A DNA stretch of 64,000 nt, from contig NC_079137.1 of the NCBI RefSeq assembly GCF_945859705.1, positions 69,090,277-69,154,276 of the forward strand. Reading direction: 5' to 3'. The notes under the pieces are model-generated. The model was given only the letters and a program-made list of their open reading frames with translations. It did not search any database and was not told the origin of the DNA. The translations under genes were made by a program, and so were the position numbers. The DNA is from Episyrphus balteatus (taxonomy: Eukaryota > Arthropoda > Insecta > Diptera > Syrphidae). The stretch's first letter is position 1. Every line of letters begins with the position of its first letter. This document shows positions 10,301 to 19,379 of this stretch, piece after piece.

Positions 10301-10732
10301 ACCTCAATCGCATGTACCTGTACATACATGGATCTACACTTTTTTTGTTAAAAAAATATTAATTGGAGCTTTAAAATAGTTTTTGAGTTAGTCATCACAA
10401 CACCAAAATTTATAAATCATTACAATTTCTAATTCACTTCAATTGTCTGTACGTGACGATTCCTTTTTTCTGGTTAATGTCTTTAAAAAGCAAGCAAGGA
10501 AGTCTAGTTTGTTTGTCTAACAAATACAATGTACCTAAGGGAGTTAATTCGAAAAAGACAGTATGAATAAATGACAGAAATGAGTCAGATTTATCTGTAC
10601 GTGACGGTAGATTTGTTAATACGTCACGATGGAATTTTTTTAAATTTTGAAATTCTGTTCCTACCCGCGATAGCTTATTGGGATGGTGTTGATAGAACCA
10701 ACTTACTTCGACGATTAATGGGCCATGTGAAG
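7394..10732. other. 3.3 kb with no supported gene
   Basis: No ORF with a recognisable domain, RNA gene or bordered element. It contains an A-rich run near 8560-8600, a short TG repeat at 9604-9619, ATG-trinucleotide runs near 9475-9490, and three TGTACGTGAC motifs (near 10216, 10447 and 10597) with an inverted relative TACGTCACG at 10620. The sequence just before 10733 reads RRLMGHVKG, faintly like a retroelement tail; too short to call. Confidence 0.5.
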
Positions 10733-10857
10733 GGGCCTTATCCAACTAACATTTAAGCTTCTATAAAGCCTTAGAGAAACTTACAGTAGCTTCTTTAATG
10801 TTTTATAGGAGGTTAGATCTGTGGATATAAACACAGGTATCTCGTAGTTAAAAATTT

Positions 10858-11240
10858 TGAATTTTTAAAGTTTTTGAGTGTTGGAATTTAGATTTAGAAT
10901 ACTTCAATAAAAAAAAATCCAAATATTTGAAAATAAAGTCCAAAAAGTGCCAAATTAGTAAAACATACTTTAAGACCTTTTATTACGCTATTTCATGGAT
11001 TTATTTTTTTAAATTAGCACGATTTTGACATTTCTTCTATATCTGAATTTTTTAAGTGGTTGATTGTTGGAATTTAGATTTAGAACTCAAAGATTCATAT
11101 TCAATAAAAAAAAAAACAAAAATTTTGAAAATAAAGTCCAAAAAGTGCCAAATTAGTAAAACACACTTTAAGACCTATTATAACGCTATTTCATGGATTT
11201 ATTTTTTAAATTAGCACGATTTTGACATTTCTTCTATTTA
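10858..11240 (+). repeat. two-copy tandem repeat, about 190-bp unit
   Basis: Copies 10858-11043 and 11044-11240 share GTTGGAATTTAGATTTAGAA, AAAGTCCAAAAAGTGCCAAA and TTAGCACGATTTTGACATTT in the same order. A few substitutions and a short insertion (CTCAAAGATTCATATT) separate them. Non-coding. Confidence 0.85.
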
Positions 11241-11427
11241 TTTTTCATAAAAATTGAAAAATTTTGGGTTATATGGTTGCCAACTATGTTTTTAAGTAAA
11301 TATTAGAAAACATGATGTAATGAAAAATTTCAATGTTCAATAAAACTCAGAAATAATTTTTTTTCGGTGAACCAAAATATACTTTTCTAATATATTTTTT
11401 AATTATTTCTAATAAATTTTAATTTAC

Positions 11428-11566
11428 TCAATTTAATAAAATTTGTATGACCTGTAGTCCAAAATTTATAAAGGGTACAACAGCATCTAACTGATGAGCC
11501 CAACTGTTGTACCTGGGTGAAATGCATTTTGGACTATAGGTCATAAAAACTTTATTAAATTGAATA
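11428..11566 (+). ncRNA. hammerhead-type motif at the tip of a long hairpin (copy 3)
   Basis: Core: CTGATGA (11491-11497), stem II GCCCA (11498-11502) with TGGGT (11514-11518), then GAAA (11519-11522). Loop 1 GTACAACAG (11475-11483) and loop 2 CTGTTGTAC (11504-11512) are complementary over 9 bases. Stem III (AGTCCAAAATTTAT with ATGCATTTTGGACT) has one mismatch. It continues outward as a hairpin of roughly 40 bp per arm, with TATGACCTGTAGTCC against GGACTATAGGTCATA. Cleavage would be at ATA (11470). Stem I does not pair well, so activity is doubtful. Confidence 0.65.
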
Positions 11567-11663
11567 TTATTCATAAAGTCCACAAAACATAAACAAAAAT
11601 TATGAATTTATTTTTATTATTTTAGTTTTCTGTTTTCTTACTTCTTATGATTTTAATTTACTA

Positions 11664-11830
11664 TATTCAAAAAAACGTTTTTTGCATCTTCTAACGGTAA
11701 TATTTCAAAAAACAGGATCTGATAGGATATTTCTAACTTCACATTCGAGTTCAGCACATACAAAAAACTATGGAAAAGTATATCTTAGTCTCGGCACTAA
11801 AAACTTTGTAGACTTATGTGGTAATTGGAA
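11664..11830 (+). repeat. dispersed repeat copy (TCTAACGGTAATATTTC family)
   Basis: It shares TCTAACGGTAATATTTC, CTGATAGGATATTT, TCGAGTTCAGCACAT and AGTCTCGGCAC with the copies at 62180-62310 and 62345-62510, and with an inverted copy near 61700-61840. Non-coding; the small ORF across it is incidental. Confidence 0.75.
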
Positions 11831-12065
11831 AAAAAGATGCAACATTAAACTGCCAAAAGAATAAAAGTACAGCGCTTGAGATGTGGAGCGCAGCTTCTGT
11901 TAAACTTTAGTAAGATTGTTGGTTATGGTAAAAGAAGAACTTTTAACTATATCCTTATTAGATCTATAAGAAGCTTAAACGAAGCTTAACCCAAGCTCTA
12001 CCGAAGTTGTTAGATTTGACAGATAGCTTTGGAAGAGCTTGTATAGTTGAAAAAAGGCCCTTTGA

Positions 12066-12161
12066 CGGTTCCCGACTTCGTTCCAATCAACTTGCCGTAC
12101 GAAAGTGGAAGCAGCTAGTTAAGGATAGAGCTAAGCGGAGAAGAATTTTGGTTAAGGCCTG
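12066..12161 (+). pseudogene. possible non-LTR retroelement C-terminal relic
   Basis: The plus strand reads VRKWKQLVKDRAKRRRILVKA and then stops. A W..L..DR..(W)RR.L..A tail followed by a stop is typical of the end of RTE-type polyproteins. It is only about 30 residues, directly beside the element ending at 12060, so this is a weak call. Confidence 0.3.
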
Positions 12162-12312
12162 AATCCAATCGTCCTGACTCGTGCCGTAAAAAATAAATAT
12201 TTTTGTACATAATGAAAATCATATTTTATTATTAAGGCTATACGTTTTAAGTGAGAAACTGAAGTATTTATAAATACCAAAAAATACTCCAGCTAAAAAT
12301 CATGTATTTTTG

Positions 12313-12450
12313 TGTCCCACCCGTGACACCAATAGATATAACTAAAAAGTGGAATATTTGAATTTGAACATTCTTAAACTATTCAATAACGTATAAAATT
12401 TGAAAAGGAAACAATAAATTTACTACGCTTACAAGTGTCCCACCCGTGAC
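12313..12450 (+). repeat. paired TGTCCCACCCGTGAC motifs, spacing 123 bp
   Basis: Identical 15-mers TGTCCCACCCGTGAC at 12313-12327 and 12436-12450. The same motif recurs at 19984-19996 (partial) and 20296-20310. The sequence just before the second motif (AAAAGGAAACAATAAA...) resembles that before 20296 (AAAGGGGAAATAATAAA...), so these are units of a dispersed or degenerate tandem repeat. Confidence 0.6.
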
Positions 12451-13927
12451 AACTGTTTTTTTTGACTTACTTAAACAGTTTTTTTTCTAAACCTTCGGTA
12501 AAGATCAACACACTCCAGTTTCTCCTATCCATTGAATGATTTCATTTCTCTGTGATGCGTTTGGTGGCTTTTGTTGTACTTTCAACAATTCTTTCGTTTT
12601 TGAAAATTCCTTTCCTCCTCTGTGATGATGTCGTCGTCGTCTGACTCAAGCTTAAGTCTGTTTGTATGTATGTTTGCAAATAGATTGAAGTTGTAGGTAT
12701 GTAACTTTTTATTGTATGCTTGTATTTTTCATTTTCATCCAAGTTTTTTTTACTACTTTTTTTGTCGCATCCCTAAACTGCGAAAGTCGTCCTTTTTGGT
12801 ATATCATCACAATACTCATTCTTCTTCCATCTTCCTCGTCCTCCAAGCTCCAACCAACTCCTGCAAGCTTGTCTTTTCATCAAGAAGAGAGAGAGAGAGT
12901 GAATAATTTGTTTGGTTATTCTTTGAGTTTGGTGCCAAATCATGACCTGGGAGCTGGGAATTGGGTTTGGGATAATGTTGATGGGGGGTTGGGATATTGT
13001 GTGCTAGGATGCTTGGGAAACAGGGAAAGAAGGTTCCTTTTTCCTTTGTATTCGTATATCCTTGGTATAGTTGGTTGGTGTCCTCGCTCCTTGGTGCTCC
13101 TGGCTCTTGTACTTTATGTGTTGTTGTGTATATCGCTATATCTTTTATTATTATTTTCTTTTTTTCCATTTTTTTTTGATTTTTTTGTTGGTTGTTGTTG
13201 TTGTCGTCCATGTCCTGTTGCAGTTCCATCCGTAGATAGGAAATGCAATTTGTAAGATGAATTCCGTGGAATATATTTTGATTTATTTTGTTGCGCTTGG
13301 TTGCTGGATGGAATGAAGAAAATACGATGGAGGTAAAAGAGTTTAAAAGGAGGGTGGTTGGTTAGATTGTTCTTCTGATATAAATGTATATGTATTTGTA
13401 CATTTGTATAGGTATAGAAATAGGAAAGGATGTACACACCTATGTTCGTTTTTTTCCTTATTTTTGTTGTTGTTGTTATTGTCCTTTGAGTGCAAATATA
13501 GATGAGCGCGATGCAACTTTTAGCACTCATTTTAGGACAAAATTGTTGGTTGGTTGGATGAATAAGGAGAAAAGGGGTTGAAGAAATCGAGGTGGTGAAG
13601 GAATGATAATGGCAGGCAAGGTGCATGTTAAGAGGAGAAAACACCACCAATTATGCAAACATGATGAAGGAAATTGATTTGAAAATGTCTTACACTTCGT
13701 TATGGGTGCTTTACTCGTAAGTTGCAAAAAAAAAAAAAAATAAAGAAGACTTAAGAGTTCTTCAAGATGAGTTTTGTAACGAGTTTTGAAATTATAATGG
13801 TTCAATTGAATATTTGCAGGGGATTTTACTTTAATAGACGATATTGCACTATAGCTAAATGAGTTTTGGTGTGCCACCTTGAGCCTGCTAAGGGTTAGAC
13901 GAAATACACTCAGAGTTTTAGAAAAAG
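12451..13927. other. 1.5 kb with no supported gene
   Basis: Simple-sequence-rich DNA: (GA)n at 12889-12899, TTG runs near 13187-13205 and 13463-13476, and a poly(A) run near 13725. Several overlapping ORFs up to 179 codons exist on both strands, but they are low complexity, rich in Ser/Leu/Val/Phe or Gln/Asn/Thr, and lack domains, so they are not called. Confidence 0.5.
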
Positions 13928-14250
13928 TTGAGAGACATCGGGTCTATATTCTCATGATTCTTGTTTCCAAGCTTATAGAAAGTGATCGCTTGCCTAATCA
14001 ATGGAGGGAAATTTACCTTCTTCCCAGGGAAGAAGGTCACACACCATGAAGATCAATGAGCGAGTTTTCGGTATGTATGATGGAGCAGTTACTAAAGTAA
14101 GATGTGCAGCTGAAATCCTGGTGTACACAAGGGAAGTGTCTTGAGTCCTTCACTCTTTATTATAGTTCTTAATTGCCTGGTTGAAGAAAAAGTGACGGAC
14201 CCAAAATTGCGTTAGTTATTATTCTTTGCTTACGAAGAATGAAATGGAGT
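13928..14250 (+). pseudogene. RTE-like reverse transcriptase fragment
   Basis: Three blocks of a non-LTR reverse transcriptase are readable in order on the plus strand, in shifted frames. KLIESDRLPNQWREIYLLP is the LP..W....vvP block. FGMYDGAVTKVRC is like the RTE MYDGA..RVR block. GVHKGSVLSPSLFIIVLN, from 14120, is the G.(H/R)QG..LSP.LF block. The catalytic FADD box follows as a degraded FAYEE after a stop. Sequence between blocks is deleted, and no endonuclease or 3' end was found. A dead, truncated copy. Confidence 0.7.
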
Positions 14251-15347
14251 TATCTCTCAAAAAAATAGTACACGACCAAATCAGTTTGTATTCCCATGTT
14301 CAAAAAAGAGATCCTGAGAACTCCGTTCTCAATTAAACACTTATTATTAAATTAATCACCTTCAAAATTGAAATTGTGTTAAATTTCGATCACAATAACT
14401 AAAAGGATCTATATCAAATTCCTCTAAAAAGCGCCTAGGAAATAGTTTAAAAAGTCTTTCCGAAGTCGCTCCTTCATCTCTTGTTTGACATACATACTTG
14501 TAAATAACTATAAGCGAAGCTTTACAGAGCCCTTATAGAAGTTATAATTAATAAAATATACCTTTTTTGTCTTAAACGGAGCTTTAGTAACGGTTGGGGC
14601 CGCTTAAGTAAATCGAGCGTGTATATTTGAAAAGCAACATAACCTCAAGCATTCATTAAATTCAAAATTTAGTAGTCATGTGAGGCTTGCCATTGCAATT
14701 TGAAGTATTTTTACTTAAAACCTTTATGGTTTTAACTAAAGGTAACTAGGTAAGCAAATTCCCTACTTTTATTTGCTTCTCCTACACATAAAATTAATTC
14801 GATGCCACTAGAATAGAGGGTTTGTAAAATGTCCAAAGGTGTATAGTTTATTGTAATCCTATTGTACTTCTTAATCTCAATCCCAAAATTAATATATCCC
14901 ATTGTGAAAATAAAAAGTTACGTATACACCATAGTGTCCATTGTCAATGATCAATTGGAACGCTCTTTACAAGTAAATTGTAGGTCATCAGGCCTTGCTC
15001 CTTCATAGGGGTGTCGCATGTGTGACATATTGTGCCAAAAATTTGTTTGTTATCTTTTTTGTATATGATAAAATTGTTGAAAATCAGCATAGCAGCTATT
15101 GATACATAAAACTATTCTTGTATTGAATGGGTTTCAAGAGGCTTTACCAATTTACAACTAGTTTTTACTTTAATTTAAGATAACAGCTTGTTTTAAATTT
15201 TGTTGGCGCTTCACAAGTATCTTTACGCTATGATTTTCGTTCTTACAATTCTGAATTTTAAAACATTTTTTTTTAACCAAAAGACAAATGTATTTAATTA
15301 AACCTAGTTACGTGAAACACTGTGCAAAAGTTCCTGTTTTGGATATA
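14251..15347. other. 1.1 kb with no supported gene
   Basis: AT-rich, no recognisable ORF. It contains an AAGCTTTACAGAGC-type motif near 14518 that resembles repeats at 3.6 and 10.75 kb, and GTGTCGCATGTGTGACA near 15010, a TGTC...GACA motif similar in form to the TGTCCCACCCGTGAC repeats. Confidence 0.5.
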
Positions 15348-15766
15348 CAGCCATGGACAGAGAAATAGCACATTATTGAGAAAAATCATGCGAATCGAAT
15401 TTTAGGAATGCTTTTTATAATTTTTTTTCTTTTGGTATATTGTCAAAGGGGAAAATTACTTTCGATCTTCATAGTCAAGGGAAAAACCCTTCTCAATTAG
15501 CTTAAACTCTAAATATTTCGAATAAATGATGGATAAAGCCATTTATTTAGAAAGAGCAAATAGAAATTTAATCTCTGAAATTAAATTGTGTTAACTTCTT
15601 CCCCGCAAAACTTCCATACGAGTGGATAGAGCGATCATAAAGAAACGCAAATGTGGGCCTTTTAAGTCATCTCGCACGATTTTGCCCGAAGTAAATATAG
15701 AATCCGGCGAAAAAAGTGTCAAGCAGACTTTTAAGAAGGATACTTAATACTGAGTTGTATAGACAG

Positions 15767-16868
15767 TAGGGTGTCCGTTATTTCCCAAAGTGATGTTTTC
15801 GGGGGTGACACCCCCCAGATCGAAAGTTTAGGGCCTAAATACGGGGAATTTAGCAAAAACAAATTTTTTGGAGGTCATTAACCCGTGCCTCTAAGGTCAT
15901 ACTTTCCCCATACAAATTTGTATGGGAAATTTTTAACTCATACATAAAATTTTTTTTCTCTCGAATTAAATCATCTATTTTTAAAATGTTTGTTGATTCT
16001 GGTTGGAAAATAGTTCCTTTAAAAGATTACATTTAAAATTTCCCGTTAAAAAATTTTTTTATATTTTATTTCGGTTTTTGAAATTATTAGCTGTTTTCGT
16101 AGTTTTTGCTTTCACCTATCCCATAATTTTAAATGCAGTTTTATTGGTTTTTAGTTCTTTTCAAATATTTCATTCAAAATTTTGTGTATAAATCAAAAAT
16201 TTTAATTTTTTTATATTTTTTTTTGAACTTTTTGCCGTTTTTATACGTTTAAATTTATTTTTTTCGAACTACAAAAGATATGTTTACAATATTTTTATTG
16301 AATTTTGTTTAAAAATTATTCACCTAAAAAATGACATCAAAAAAGTTGCAAACAAGAAAGGGTAAAGTATTTAATAATATTTATTTAATATAAAAACGGC
16401 AAAAATTTCAAAAAAAAAATATAAAAAAATTAAAATTTTTGATTTATACACAAATTTTTGAATGCAATATTTGATAAGAATTAAAAACCAATAAAACTGC
16501 ATTTAAAATTATGTGATAGGTGAAAGCAAAAACTACGAAAACAGTTAATAATTTCAAAAACCGAAATAAAATATAAAAAAATTTTTTAACGGGAAATTTT
16601 AAATGTAATCTTTTAAAGGAACTATTTTCCAACCAGAATCAACAAACATTTTAAAAATAGATGATTTAATTCGAGAGAAAAAAAATTTTATGTATGAGTT
16701 AAAAATTTCCCATACAAATTTGTATGGGGAAAGTATGACCTTAGAGGCACGGGTTAATGACCTCCAAAAAATTTGTTTTTGCTAAATTCCCCGTATTTAG
16801 GCCCTAAACTTTCGATCTGGGGGGTGTCACCCCCGAAAACATCACTTTGGGAAATAACGGACACCCTA
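15767..16868. mobile_element. hAT-like foldback element with 8-bp duplication
   Basis: Termini TAGGGTGTCCGTTATTTCCC and its complement fit the hAT YARNG end rule. They are flanked by a perfect 8-bp duplication ATAGACAG (15759-15766 and 16869-16876). Inverted arms of about 485 bp (to ~16253 and from ~16383) surround a ~130-bp spacer. A 62-codon ORF occurs almost identically in both arms (16003-16191 plus, 16444-16632 minus), but this is mirror sequence and not evidence of coding. Confidence 0.88.
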
Positions 16869-17320
16869 ATAGACAGGTAAGCAAGAAAAATTCAATGATT
16901 TAAAAAGACAAATGAAAGATCACCTAACATTAGCTAAAAAACATCTGAATAAAAACATGCAGTTTTGAATGAGAGCCTTTTGGAGTGATGAAATAAAGGT
17001 TTACCGCATTGGAACCCATGACAAAACATTTGTCCATCGCCCTTAATGTTAAAAGGACAGGCCAAAGTATTATCTCAAGACGATGAAACTAGGAGGATAG
17101 GATTTGATGGTCTGGGGCGCATTTTCTTGGCATGGTAAGGACCCATTGGTTAGGTGGATGGCAGAATTGATAAATTCTTTTGTCTTGATATTACATTAGA
17201 ATACCAAAGAACCATATTTCTCGCCAGTTAATTAGATATTCATACATGACAATGGCCCAAACATGCATCAAAAATAGTACAAGATAGGTTTTCAGACGAA
17301 AAAATCGATGTTTGCACCTA

Positions 17321-18877
17321 CACTCCGCGAAATAATTATAAGGACAAATTTATTTGATTCGTCTTAAGATATGTAAAGGATATTATTTTGTATTTATTTT
17401 ATGAATAAGGAGATATGTATATGGGGGATTGTTTCTCACCATTTGTTTTAATTTAATTCATTAGAATACAATAATACAGTTATTTTTTCCGGGTCTGGAG
17501 CGAAATAATTATAGGGACACATCTGATTTTTGCACTAAAAGTGAGGTTTAGCGAGATCAAATGTAAACAAAAGTAGGCAAAACAGTTAGAAAATGAATTT
17601 AAACCCATTATGACCATTTCATAAGTTAAATTTTTCGGTTATTTTAAAATGAGGCGTGAAAAATCCTTGATCCAGGCAGAAATGGGCAAAATCGAGGCCT
17701 ACCATGAATAGGGCTTGTGTAAATGGGAAAAACTGGAGGATTAGAAACGTCCGATTGTGTAATTGATAATTTAATTTACAAAGGTGGCATGTATGTTTAA
17801 CTAAAACGATCAGGGAGGAAGCCTTTGGTCGAAGAGAGAGCCAAAAGTGACAAAAAATTAAGTATTTTTCGTAAGAATTTGACAGTAAGAGAGATTTTCG
17901 AGAAAATGAAATTGGAAGTGAGAGTATGTTAAGTGCACTAAATAATGGAGGTGGACTAAGCCCATTCCTGTGAAGGTAAATAGTGAAAAACGGCGCTCTT
18001 GCCGAGACATAAATTGCCCGCCTTCGCCTCGGCAAAAAGCATAGGTTCTGGGATGAAAAATGGAAAAACCGTTAGGTACACCATCTAGGCTATCCAAATT
18101 AAACTTTCTCTCATTGATGAACTTAAAAGTTTTTCCATTTTTCATCCCAGAACCTATGCTTTTTGCCGAGGCGAAGGCGGGCAATTTATGTCTCGGCAAG
18201 AGCGCCGTTTTTCACCATTTACCTTCACAGGAATGGGCTTAGTCCACCTCCATTATTTAGTGCACTTAACATACTCTCTCTTCCAATTTCATTTTCTCGA
18301 AAATTTCTCTTACTGTCAAATTCTTACGAAAAATACTTAATTTTTTGTCACTTTTGGCTCTCTCTTCGACCAAAGGCTTCCTCCCTGATCGTTTTAGTTA
18401 AACATACATGCCACCTTTGTAAATTAAATTATCAATTACACAATCGGACGTTTCTAATCCTCCAGTTTTTCCCATTTACACAAGCCCTATTCATGGTAGG
18501 CCTCGATTTTGCCCATTTCTGCCTGGATCAAGGATTTTTCACGCCTTATTTTAAAATAACCGAAAAATTTAACTTATGAAATGGTCATAATGGGTTTAAA
18601 TTCATTTTCTAACTGTTTTGCCTACTTTTGTTTACATTTGATCTCGCTAAACCTCACTTTTAGTGCAAAAATCAGATGTGTCCCTATAATTATTTCGCTC
18701 CAGACCCGGAAAAAATAACTGTATTATTGTATTCTAATGAATTAAATTAAAACAAATGGTGGGAAACAATCCCCCATATACATATCTCCTTATTCATAAA
18801 AGAAATACAAAATAATATCCTTTACATATCTTAACACGAATCAAATAAATTTGTCCTTATAATTATTTCGCGGAGTG
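17321..18877. mobile_element. Tc1-type foldback element with IR/DR ends
   Basis: Termini CACTCCGCGAAATAATTATA (17321) and complement (to 18877), with TA on each side. A second copy of the terminal motif, GCGAAATAATTATAGGGACA, lies about 180 bp inside each end in the same orientation (near 17501 left and 18680 right). This is the two-site IR/DR arrangement known for some Tc1-like transposases. Arms of about 750 bp (to 18069 and from 18128) surround a 58-bp loop. A 138-codon ORF appears once in each arm and has no recognisable domain. Confidence 0.88.
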
Positions 18878-19379
18878 TAGCCATCTCAAATTCACGATCT
18901 TAACCCCATACAAAATTTATAAATTGATGTCAAGGTTAAGCTTGGGGAAAGAAAATTCGAAAATTCTAACGATCTTTGGGCAAGAATCAAAGAAACGTGG
19001 TACCGTACTCCACAAAGTGGATACCAGACGTTAGTTGAAAGTTTACCAAAGAGGTGCGAAAGAACTTTGAAAAACTGTGGTCTACTAACAAGTTACTAAC
19101 TTAGTAGTTTTGAATTTATTGGAAATTGTAAGAAGTTTTGTTTAGAAATGATTATTTTTATGATTTTCGGAATGTGTGCAATTTCTTTGTCCACGAGAAA
19201 AAAGGGTGTTCTCTACAAATTATAATTTTTAAAAATTGAATTGAAATGAAATAATTTATAATTACTTATTTTATGAATCCCCATAAGCTAATGCATGCCC
19301 TGATATAAAAATTATAATATATATATAAGTAAAAGGTCCCAAACAAATCAAAAGTGTGCTATTTCTTTGTCCATAGCTG

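Larger units (their letters stand above)
10733..12060. mobile_element. inverted-repeat element with GGGCCTT ends
   Basis: Left end GGGCCTTATCCAACTAAC (10733 onward) and right end, read in reverse from 12060, GGGCCTTTTTTCAACTATAC. Both subterminal regions hold AAGCTTCTATAAAGC-like repeats. Inside are a tandem duplication, a hairpin bearing a hammerhead motif and a copy of a dispersed repeat. No target duplication was recognised, so the borders rest on end similarity alone. Confidence 0.5.
15541..19100 (+). pseudogene. Tc1-like transposase, multiply broken
   Basis: Remnants occur at 15541-15758, 16877-17318 and 18880-19100. The middle piece reads LMVWGAFSWHGKDPLVR, the conserved block before the second catalytic Asp, then HDNGP followed by a one-base frameshift and KHASKIVQDRF. 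The last piece resumes after the nested element with DLNPIQNL, where the family has SPDLNPIENLW: the third catalytic Glu is Gln here. Stops are present in every piece. The N-terminal part retains a basic helix-turn-helix-like stretch. The protein would be about 340 residues if whole; this copy cannot encode one. Confidence 0.82.
15348..19379 (+). mobile_element. dead Tc1-like transposon split by two nested insertions
   Basis: Termini CAGCCATGGACAGAGAAATA (15348) and its inverted partner ending ...TGTCCATAGCTG (19379) are flanked by TA on both sides, the mariner/Tc1 target. A direct repeat of the right terminus (GTGCAATTTCTTTGTCCA near 19176) lies about 175 bp inside it, an IR/DR layout. Removing the nested elements at 15767-16868 (with 8 bp of duplication) and 17321-18877 (with TA) leaves about 1.36 kb, the size of a Tc1-like element. 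The interior carries transposase remnants with stops and frameshifts. Confidence 0.88.

Noticed and set aside
12716..13650. Overlapping ORFs up to 179 codons on both strands
   Set aside because: Low-complexity composition on both strands, no domain, no splice context; typical of T/G-rich simple sequence.
16003..16632. Near-identical 62-codon ORFs on opposite strands
   Set aside because: They lie in the two mirror arms of a foldback element, so identity reflects the inverted repeat; no domain.
17619..18579. Near-identical 138-codon ORFs on opposite strands (MPRRRRAIYVSARAPF...)
   Set aside because: Mirror sequence in the arms of the Tc1-type foldback; no similarity to transposases and no independent coding evidence.
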